A DNA stretch of 10,803 nt from an uncultured Verrucomicrobiales bacterium. GTDB taxonomy: Bacteria > Verrucomicrobiota > Verrucomicrobiia > Verrucomicrobiales > Akkermansiaceae. The stretch lies in assembly GCA_937885815.1 (NCBI GenBank), contig CALABM010000061.1, positions 1 to 10,803 of the forward strand, in the 5' to 3' direction. Below, piece by piece: positions 1-5,294 of the stretch. A program made the position numbers and the translations under genes. The notes beneath the pieces were generated by a model, which worked only from the letters and a program-made list of their open reading frames with translations, was not told where the DNA came from and did not search any database. How positions within the stretch are numbered: position 1 is the first letter of the stretch; every line of letters starts with the position of its first letter.

Positions 1-1229
1 TGCAGCTGGCGCAGCGAGCGCGGGGTGAGGTCGGACTCGTTGAACCCGAAGAACAGAGCCAGCGAGTCGCCACCCTTGGGGTTCTTCACGATGGGGAAGT
101 AACGCCCGCCTTCTGCCACAGCGCTGTTTTCATAGCTGAGCAGCAGCCCTTCGAGGCCGGCTGCCTTTACGCGCCAGCCTTCAGACGTGCGGGCAAGCTC
201 AACGGCGATGCGTGCCTCCTGAGTGATTTCAGGGTTGGCGGAGGTGAGGTAAACAAGGTTTCCGGCGAACTCGTCATTCACGAACGTATTGCGGATGGGG
301 CTGTGCTCGCGCATTCTGAAGTTATCCTCCTCGAAAATCATACAGAGGCCGGCCACAGTGGCGAAGCTGATTTCTTCACCGGTGATAAGGCTGCATGCTT
401 TAACCATATCTCCGCTGCGTACGGCCTCAAAGAAGCCCTCGGTGGCGGTGATGTGATCACATTCGGCTGTAATAGCGGTTTTGTCCGTGGGGGCGGTGGT
501 GGCGTTTTCGATGATGGCGGTGCCGTTTCTGTCCGTTACGACATCCAGAATGAGGTCTTCAGAGCCGTTGGTGGTGTGAACTCGGAAACGGGTGACTTTA
601 TTGCCGTCCTCACGGCGGCTGTTAGCTGTCTCGATGAGTTCTCCTGGGGTATTGTTGGTTGCCCATGTTTGGATGACGGCTGCAGCGGAATCCGTCATCA
701 GGCGGCGCTTAATGAGGTATTCCAAAGCAGTTTTCAGGTCGCCATGGCGAATGGCTTCAAGGGCAAGAAGTGCTACTCTGTGCTCTTCGTTGCGGGCGGA
801 TTCAGGGTTCGGTAGGGTGAAATCAGGGCCGGCGGGGGGAGTAACCTCCTCGGGGGTGGTGGAATCATTCTGCTCGGGTTCGGAGGGCTCGTTATCCTGC
901 TCAGTGGGGGTATCAGGAGTGGTCTGCTCAGCGGGTTGAACCGGTTCAACGGTGGTCTGGGAATCCGCGGGAACCGTCGGCTCCGGGGTAGTGGGTTCCT
1001 GTACCTGAGGCTCAACCGTGGAAGGTGTGGTGGTCGGGGTTTCGGTGGTGGTTTCGCCGCCGGATACTATCTGACTGCGGTTTGCGTCAGCCTCCGTGCC
1101 GGGAGGTACGATGGAGGCAACCTGGCCTACACCCGGAATCAGATTGTTGGTGAAAGCGTAATAGATGCCACCGCCTACGCCAGCTGTGGCGAGGAACGAT
1201 ACGAGAAAAAGTACGATGCTGCGTTTCAT
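1..1229 (-). CDS. Anchored OmpA-like envelope protein, 3' end beyond window
   Basis: The reading frame is open from ATG at 1229 through 409 codons to the window edge, so the C-terminus is missing. Residues 1-3 are basic and residues 4-25 are hydrophobic, giving a signal peptide or N-terminal membrane anchor. Residues about 58-135 form a low-complexity linker rich in Pro, Thr and Glu. Two similar modules follow, about 146-245 and 256-366, each opening with a helix (ALEAIRHGDLKTAL at 156; FFEAVRSGDMVKA at 266) and ending in beta-type sequence; they resemble NTF2-like/DUF4878 folds, which is inference. The last visible residues (391-409: FFGFNESDLTPRSLRQL) look like the first strand and helix of an OmpA/MotB peptidoglycan-binding domain. 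The ATG directly follows the TAA of the M23 peptidase gene, so the two are probably co-transcribed and translationally coupled. A role in linking membrane and cell wall is likely but not proven. Confidence 0.75.
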   Translation of the reverse strand, partial: MKRSIVLFLVSFLATAGVGGGIYYAFTNNLIPGVGQVASIVPPGTEADANRSQIVSGGETTTETPTTTPSTVEPQVQEPTTPEPTVPADSQTTVEPVQPAEQTTPDTPTEQDNEPSEPEQNDSTTPEEVTPPAGPDFTLPNPESARNEEHRVALLALEAIRHGDLKTALEYLIKRRLMTDSAAAVIQTWATNNTPGELIETANSRREDGNKVTRFRVHTTNGSEDLILDVVTDRNGTAIIENATTAPTDKTAITAECDHITATEGFFEAVRSGDMVKACSLITGEEISFATVAGLCMIFEEDNFRMREHSPIRNTFVNDEFAGNLVYLTSANPEITQEARIAVELARTSEGWRVKAAGLEGLLLSYENSAVAEGGRYFPIVKNPKGGDSLALFFGFNESDLTPRSLRQL

Positions 1230-2090
1230 TTATCTGAGGAATTGTGAAGGATTTACCTGAATAGTGTCTGAATTGTTGGAAGAAGATGTGTGTATGGTGG
1301 CCGGCGCGGCGTGGGCAGTCTCGCGTATCATGAGTCTGCGTACCTGTTCGTATGGGTCATGAATGGCCGGGGCCGGGTGAGTGGCAATGAGCTCCGCGGG
1401 GTTGAGGCGGTTCATGGTGCCTGCCGGGTGGTAACCGGGCATGCCGGCTTCTTGACTGAGAGATTGAATGGCTTCAAAGTGCAGGTGGGCAAGGTAGGCG
1501 CCGTCCGCTGTGCCGATGCTGCCTATGCGCTGGCCTCGGCCTACGAGCTGGCCGGGGCGTACCGTGCTTTCTTGCAGGTGGGCGTAAAAGGTCTGAATGA
1601 TGTCAGCGCTGCCCGGCAGGCGGTGGCCGATGATGACCACGTTACCCCAATCCGGGGAGGGGCAACCGCTGTACAGCACGAGGCCACGGGCCGCTGCGCA
1701 TACGGGCTCTCCCTCATCCGTGTTTTCTCCGCCTATGCCGTTGAGGTCTTGCCCGGTGTGGAGGCCGCCGCGGCGGTCGTTCTGTTCAGCGAAGCCCTGG
1801 GCGTCATACATCATGGCCATATTGGGGGCGCCAACGGGCCATTGGAAGCCATCCGCCAGGGGGATGCGTACCATCTGGCTCGCGGTGAGCTGGATGAGGC
1901 CGGGCATAATGGTGGAGGGCATGCTGCTGAGCGGTTCCGCAGCCGCGAAACCACTTTCTCCGGCTTGTTCAGCGCGGCCGGCGGCTCCTGAGCCATGGGT
2001 GGATACATAGTAAGACCCCGCCACCACTCCCGTGACCAGAAGGCCAAGGAAGGTCAGTTTGAACGGGTTTTTGTACCACCTTTTTATCAT
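1230..2090 (-). CDS. Membrane-anchored M23 family metallopeptidase
   Basis: This 286-residue protein is a probable zinc peptidoglycan endopeptidase acting outside the cytoplasmic membrane. Four basic residues (K3, R4, K7, K11) precede a hydrophobic segment at about 12-29, giving a signal anchor. After a spacer rich in Ala, Gly and Ser, the M23 (LytM/peptidase_M23) domain covers about 85-235. The full active-site set is visible: H111 and D115 in HTGQD, H171 in FYAHL, and H202 and H204 in AHLHFE. By analogy with LytM, H111, D115 and H204 bind zinc and H171 and H202 are catalytic. A Ser/Thr-rich tail of about 50 residues follows. The frame extends upstream to 2564, but ATG 2090 is chosen because the membrane segment starts there and a consensus promoter ends 7 nt before it. 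The next gene begins immediately after the stop codon. The enzyme could be active, or could work as a partner or activator; intact ligands favour activity. Confidence 0.9.
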   Translation of the reverse strand: MIKRWYKNPFKLTFLGLLVTGVVAGSYYVSTHGSGAAGRAEQAGESGFAAAEPLSSMPSTIMPGLIQLTASQMVRIPLADGFQWPVGAPNMAMMYDAQGFAEQNDRRGGLHTGQDLNGIGGENTDEGEPVCAAARGLVLYSGCPSPDWGNVVIIGHRLPGSADIIQTFYAHLQESTVRPGQLVGRGQRIGSIGTADGAYLAHLHFEAIQSLSQEAGMPGYHPAGTMNRLNPAELIATHPAPAIHDPYEQVRRLMIRETAHAAPATIHTSSSNNSDTIQVNPSQFLR

Positions 2091-2097
2091 GCGCGGA

Positions 2098-2126
2098 ATT
2101 ATACTAGACTGCTTGATTTTGTGCAA
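2098..2126 (-). promoter_or_regulatory. Sigma-70 promoter of the M23/OmpA-like unit
   Basis: On the minus strand, TTGCAC (2126-2121) and a perfect TATAAT (2103-2098) are separated by 17 bp. Only 7 nt (TCCGCGC) lie between the -10 box and the ATG at 2090, so transcription should begin at or within a base or two of the start codon. No Shine-Dalgarno sequence exists in that gap, which implies a leaderless message. Confidence 0.8.
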
Positions 2127-2129
2127 GCA
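2110..2129. promoter_or_regulatory. Dyad symmetry over the -35 region of the M23 promoter
   Basis: TGCTTG and its exact reverse complement CAAGCA (2110-2115 and 2124-2129, plus strand) flank 8 nt and overlap the -35 box and part of the spacer. The placement would suit a repressor operator. A 6-bp dyad can arise by chance in AT-rich sequence, so this is only a candidate. Confidence 0.25.
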
Positions 2130-2207
2130 AAATAGGTAAGATTTTCGGTCAACCTGTGCCGAATTATCCTGCTCAATGCTCTGACAAGTCTTGTATGCTT
2201 TTTGTTC

Positions 2208-2233
2208 AAAGCTGTATGTTTTTTTACAGCTTT
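2208..2233 (-). repeat. Inverted repeat overlapping the trmD stop codon
   Basis: A perfect 9-bp inverted repeat (AAAGCTGTA / TACAGCTTT) with an 8-nt loop spans the TAA of trmD at 2226-2224. The transcript could form a hairpin at the end of the coding region. The stem is AT-rich and no U-tract follows it, so it is not a normal intrinsic terminator; it may mark or protect the 3' end of the prfB-trmD message. Confidence 0.45.
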
Positions 2234-3033
2234 TCCGGGTCAGCAGGCTTTTCCTGCTGAGGTCTGGGCTTGTAGTGGGTGAGCGGTGTGCGCTTTTTCT
2301 TTTTCTTGGGGGAGAAGTATTCGGGGTGGGCGTCAGCCCACGCTTGGTAGAGGTCCGGGCGGTTGGCTTTGGTGCGGGCGAGTGCCTGCTCCAGCTTCCA
2401 TTCAGCCATGGCTTTATGGTTTCCGGAGAGGAATACCTCCGGTACTGCCATGCCGCGGAAGATGTTCGGTTTGGTGTATGCCGGTGCCTCCAGCAGCCCG
2501 TTCGCAAAGGATTCTTCCTCACTGCTGCGGGCATCTCCCAATGCCCCGGGAAGCAGGCGCGCAATGGCGTCTATAACGACTACAGCAGCAATGGCGCCGT
2601 TCGTGAGAATATAATCACCGATGGAGAGTTCCATATCCACCAGTGTGTCAATAACGCGCTGGTCCACACCCTCGTAATGCCCGCAGAGGAAGATGTAGTG
2701 CACGTCTGCATCTTCTGCCATGCAAGGGGCGGCCAGCTCTTCTGCCACAGGCTGGGAGAAGACGCGGCCCTGAGGGGTCATGAGGATGACTTTTGTGTTT
2801 TCCCGGCGCAGTTCTTCGATAGCCTCGAAGATGGGCTCGCACTTCATGAGCATGCCTTGGCCACCGCCGCAGAGGTAGTCATCCGTGCGGTGGTGTTTGT
2901 CATGCGCCCAGTTTCGCAGCTGGTGGGCGCGTACGTCAATGATTCCCTTGTTGGCGGCCCTGCCCATGATGCTCTGGGAGAGCGGAGTGGTGATGAGCTC
3001 TGGGAAGAGGGTGAGGACGTCAATGGTAAGCAT
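2224..3033 (-). CDS. trmD: tRNA (guanine-N1)-methyltransferase TrmD
   Basis: TrmD uses S-adenosylmethionine to methylate N1 of G37 in tRNAs carrying G36-G37 (Leu CUN, Pro and one Arg), which keeps the reading frame. The 269-residue length suits the family. Family landmarks are visible: LFPE near residue 9, DD followed by GGGQGM at 56-61, the SAM-binding trefoil-knot region CGHYEGVDQRV (117-127) and LSIGDYIL (136-143), R159 (matching E. coli R154), LLPG at 160, and YTKP at 186. Two positions depart from the E. coli form: the knot segment GGELPA reads NGAIAA (145-150), and the catalytic Asp169 position is Glu174 in SSEEESF. The last 30 residues form a basic tail with five lysines in a row. It lies 78 nt after prfB, not in the common rpsP-rimM-trmD-rplS cluster. 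No Shine-Dalgarno sequence is seen before the ATG. Confidence 0.95.
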   Translation of the reverse strand: MLTIDVLTLFPELITTPLSQSIMGRAANKGIIDVRAHQLRNWAHDKHHRTDDYLCGGGQGMLMKCEPIFEAIEELRRENTKVILMTPQGRVFSQPVAEELAAPCMAEDADVHYIFLCGHYEGVDQRVIDTLVDMELSIGDYILTNGAIAAVVVIDAIARLLPGALGDARSSEEESFANGLLEAPAYTKPNIFRGMAVPEVFLSGNHKAMAEWKLEQALARTKANRPDLYQAWADAHPEYFSPKKKKKRTPLTHYKPRPQQEKPADPEKL

Positions 3034-3049
3034 GGCTGTGCGGAGATGG

Positions 3050-3094
3050 GCGAGCTGCGAATTACGAATCTGAGCATCGTAACCCGCAGCTCGC
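3050..3094 (-). promoter_or_regulatory. Long RNA hairpin between prfB and trmD
   Basis: Two 18-nt arms (3094-3077 and 3067-3050) flank a 9-nt loop (3076-3068). In the minus-strand transcript all 18 positions pair, 16 as Watson-Crick and two adjacent ones as G-U. In a plus-strand transcript those two would be C-A mismatches, so the structure favours RNA from the same strand as the genes. No U-tract follows, arguing against an intrinsic terminator. The stem ends 16 nt before the trmD ATG, so it could affect trmD translation, mRNA processing or Rho-linked attenuation. Confidence 0.7.
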
Positions 3095-3104
3095 TGATTT
3101 ACAA
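3076..3104 (-). promoter_or_regulatory. Weak candidate internal promoter for trmD
   Basis: TTGTAA (3104-3099) and TACGAT (3081-3076) lie 17 bp apart on the minus strand. Each box matches the sigma-70 consensus at 4 of 6 positions, clearly poorer than the three strong promoters in this window. The match overlaps the intergenic hairpin and could be chance. Confidence 0.2.
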
Positions 3105-3111
3105 TAGTTGG

Positions 3112-4219
3112 TTACATGTTGTGGCGGAGCATGCCCTCGATGTAGGCATCAATATTGCCATCCATGACATCCTGAATGTTACCGGATTCCACGCCCGTGC
3201 GGAGGTCCTTCACCATCTGGTAGGGCTGGAATACATAAGAGCGAATCTGGTTGCCCCAGGCGATATCACCCTTCTCGGAGTACTGGCGGTCAGCCTCAGC
3301 GCGCTTGCGGTCTTCCTCCAGCTGGATGAGGCGGGCCTTGAGCATGCGCATAGCTTCTTCACGGTTGCGGAGCTGGGAGCGCTGCGTCTGGCAGGCCACG
3401 ATGATGCCGGTGGGAAGGTGGGTAAGGCGCACGGCGGTTTCCACCTTGTTCACGTTCTGACCACCCTTACCGCCGGAGCGGTAGGTATCCATCTTCACGT
3501 CCGCCTCCTTCACTTCGATTTCGATGTCATCGGAAATATCCGGTGTGGCGTCCAGAGAGCAGAACGAGGTGTGGCGCTTGCCGGCGGAGTCAAACGGGCT
3601 CATGCGCACCAAGCGGTGAATGCCGCGCTCGTTCTTGAGGTAGCCGTAGGCATATTCGCCTTCAATCTTCACGGTAACGGAGCGAATGCCCGCTTCATCA
3701 CCATCCGTGCTTTCCATGATTTCCGTGTTGAAGCCGTGGCGCTCGCAGTAGCGCAGGTACATGCGCAGCAGCATGCTGGCCCAGTCGCAGGCCTCTGTGC
3801 CGCCGGCACCGGCATGAATAGTTACGTAACAGCCGGCGTTGTCATGCGGGCCATTCAGCAGGGTGATGAGCTCAAACTCCTGCAGGCTCTTTACGAAGGA
3901 CTGGTATTCCGCGGCGGCGTCAGCTGCCATTTCCGGCTCTTCAGTGGCCATCTCAATGGCTACTTCCACGTCCTCAAGTTTGCTTTCCAGTGCGCGGAAT
4001 TGCTCCAGGCGGCGTTTGATGGGGTTCACCTCGGCCATGAGGGCACGGGCGGCTGCGGGGTTATCCCAGAAATCCGGAGCGCTCATGCGCTCATCCAGTT
4101 CTGCTACTTTTGCTTCCAGTGAAGCCGGGTCAAAGATAGCTCCCGAGCTCGGAAAGACGGCTGCGCATGGCCTCCGTGTCAAGCGTCGAGAGATCGATAT
4201 TGGTCGTCTGGTTCTCCAT
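3112..4219 (-). CDS. prfB: Peptide chain release factor 2 (programmed +1 frameshift)
   Basis: RF2 recognises UGA and UAA stop codons on the ribosome and triggers peptide release. Frame one starts at ATG 4219 (MENQTTNIDLSTL...) and runs 29 codons to an in-frame TGA at 4132-4130. Skipping T4132 moves reading to GAC at 4131 and continues to TAA at 3114-3112, giving 368 residues in total, close to the 365 of E. coli RF2. In that numbering the RF2-specific SPF stop-recognition motif is at 207-209 and the GGQ peptidyl-hydrolysis motif is at 252-254 (E. coli 205-207 and 250-252). An apparent ATG at 4182 in the downstream frame is not the start, since it would bypass the conserved shift site. A strong promoter lies 10 nt upstream of ATG 4219, and trmD follows after 78 nt. 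The frameshift makes synthesis self-limiting: abundant RF2 terminates at the UGA. Confidence 0.96.
4129..4144 (-). promoter_or_regulatory. RF2 programmed +1 frameshift site
   Basis: The minus strand reads GGGAGCTATCTTTGAC. It contains the conserved slippery core CTT TGA C: the Leu codon CTT at 4135-4133, the UGA at 4132-4130, then C in a poor termination context. A Shine-Dalgarno-like GGGAG (4144-4140) lies 4 nt before the CTT. The E. coli site has AGGGGG 3 nt before its CTT, so the stimulator here is shifted by about one base and is weaker. Protein continuity across the junction (SYL then DPASLEAK) matches RF2. Confidence 0.95.
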
Positions 4220-4229
4220 ACGGGGGCGG

Positions 4230-4258
4230 AGTATACAGGGAATATGTCTGATTGTCAA
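4230..4258 (-). promoter_or_regulatory. Sigma-70 promoter of prfB
   Basis: A perfect TTGACA (4258-4253) and TATACT (4235-4230) are spaced by exactly 17 bp on the minus strand. Ten nucleotides, mostly C, separate the -10 box from the prfB ATG, so the expected transcript has about 1-4 nt of leader and no ribosome binding site. It also supports ATG 4219 as the start codon. Confidence 0.88.
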
Positions 4259-4308
4259 GCCGTACTTTTTTACACACTGTGAAAGCTCTTTGTATGTTTA
4301 CGGGCATG

Positions 4309-4344
4309 AAAAAGCTCCTGCTGTCTGTTCGGGGCAGCAGGAGC
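4309..4344 (-). terminator. Intrinsic terminator after fabG
   Basis: On the minus strand, a perfect 10-bp G+C-rich stem GCTCCTGCTG / CAGCAGGAGC with an 11-nt loop is followed at once by five T residues (4313-4309). It starts 22 nt after the fabG stop codon and separates fabG from the prfB promoter. Confidence 0.92.
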
Positions 4345-4366
4345 GAGAAAATACGGGAAATGCAGC

Positions 4367-5113
4367 TTACATGACCATGCCGCCATCGCACACCAGCACC
4401 TGGCCGGTGATGTAGCGAGCCTCGTCAGAGGCGAGGAACAGGGCGCAGTTCGCAATGTCCTCAGGCTTGCCCATATCACGCATCGGTATGCGGCCCAGAA
4501 TTGCCTCACGGGCGGCCTCGGGAATGGCATCCGTCATTTCCGTGGCGATGAAGCCGGGGGCGATAGCATTGCAGGTTACCTTGCGGCTGGCAAGCTCCTG
4601 TGCTACGGATTTTGTGAAGCCGATGACGCCGGCCTTGGAGGCTGCGTAGTTGGCCTGACCCAGGTTACCGGTAAGGCCCACCACGGAGGCCATGTTAATG
4701 ATACGGCCTGCGGGGCTCTTCATAAGCGTACGCTGCAGGGCTTTTACAAAGAGGAAAACGCTCTTCAGGTTCGTGTCCAGCACGGCGTCCCAATCTGCCT
4801 CCTTCATGCGCATGAGAAGGGTGTCCTTTGTGATGCCGGCGTTGTTCACCAGAATATCAATCGTGGGGTACTCGGCCAGTATCTCCTTGATGCAGGTTTC
4901 CACAGCCGTGGCGTCTGCCACATCGCAGGGGAATGCCTTGCAGCTTTCAGGGAACTCTGCATTGATGGCGTCTGCTGCGCCACCGCAGGAGGCGGGGTTG
5001 CGGGAAATGAGAATCACCTTGGCGCCCTCTTCTGCAAAGCGGCGAGCCACGGCATTGCCGATACCACGACCGGCACCTGTCACAATAGCAGTTTTTCCTG
5101 CGAGTCTTTTCAT
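4367..5113 (-). CDS. fabG: 3-oxoacyl-[acyl-carrier-protein] reductase FabG
   Basis: FabG is the NADPH-dependent reductase that converts 3-oxoacyl-ACP to 3-hydroxyacyl-ACP in type II fatty acid synthesis in the cytoplasm. The 248-residue protein is a classical short-chain dehydrogenase of normal length. It has the nucleotide-binding TGAGRGIG (12-19), NNAG (90-93), N115, catalytic S143, Y156 and K160 in the order Ser-Tyr-x3-Lys, and PG at 186-187. The segments SVVGLTGNLGQANYAASKAG and the ending ITGQVLVCDGGMVM closely follow FabG rather than other SDR families, though a paralogous reductase cannot be ruled out without a tree. Other fab genes are not in this window: the gene sits alone between its own promoter (-10 ending 9 nt before ATG) and a strong terminator, so it seems to be monocistronic. 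Confidence 0.93.
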   Translation of the reverse strand: MKRLAGKTAIVTGAGRGIGNAVARRFAEEGAKVILISRNPASCGGAADAINAEFPESCKAFPCDVADATAVETCIKEILAEYPTIDILVNNAGITKDTLLMRMKEADWDAVLDTNLKSVFLFVKALQRTLMKSPAGRIINMASVVGLTGNLGQANYAASKAGVIGFTKSVAQELASRKVTCNAIAPGFIATEMTDAIPEAAREAILGRIPMRDMGKPEDIANCALFLASDEARYITGQVLVCDGGMVM

Positions 5114-5122
5114 AGCGACATC

Positions 5123-5151
5123 ATTCTACCCTAGACCTCACTCTAATGCAA
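5123..5151 (-). promoter_or_regulatory. Sigma-70 promoter of fabG
   Basis: TTGCAT (5151-5146) and TAGAAT (5128-5123) are separated by 17 bp on the minus strand. Nine nucleotides (GATGTCGCT) remain before the ATG at 5113, leaving a leader of about 2-4 nt without a Shine-Dalgarno sequence. The stretch 5152-5237 between this promoter and the preceding terminator holds nothing I recognise. Confidence 0.8.
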
Positions 5152-5237
5152 GAAAAAAGAACTGCGCGCAACGCGGCAGGAGTAACATAGGGGCAATTGC
5201 AAGCTGATTAGAAAGAGCGTGTCGGACAGTTGCTAAT

Positions 5238-5268
5238 AAAAAACAGCCGCGCTTTTGAAACGCGGCTG
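5238..5268 (-). terminator. Intrinsic terminator after the giant surface protein gene
   Basis: On the minus strand, CAGCCGCG / CGCGGCTG forms a perfect 8-bp G+C-rich stem with a 9-nt loop, followed directly by six T residues (5243-5238). It starts 27 nt after the stop codon of the 1815-residue gene and closes that transcription unit. Confidence 0.9.
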
Positions 5269-5294
5269 AGGAAATGGATGCTGTTACGTTGGGG

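Noticed and set aside
2208..2233. Intrinsic terminator at the end of trmD
   Set aside because: The inverted repeat is AT-rich and is followed by GAACAAAAAGC rather than a T-tract on the minus strand, and by TCCGGG on the plus strand.
2296..2312. A-rich lysine run near the trmD 3' end as a -1 slippery site
   Set aside because: In the trmD frame the heptamer is G AAA AAG, not A AAA AAG, so re-pairing in the P site would be poor. The run simply encodes five lysines in a basic tail.
2091..2564. N-terminal extension of the M23 peptidase frame up to 2564
   Set aside because: The extra 158 residues overlap the end of trmD in another frame and are rich in Arg, Ser, Pro and Thr. A consensus promoter and a membrane segment fix the start at 2090.
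2191..4122. A 643-codon open frame on the plus strand
   Set aside because: It lies antisense to trmD and prfB, both of which have clear family motifs. Its translation has no recognisable domain and is a mirror of codon bias in those genes.
4133..4182. ATG at 4182 as the start of prfB
   Set aside because: It would skip the frameshift site and give a non-homologous N-terminus (MTRRPCAAV). The conserved CTT TGA C site and the promoter support 4219.
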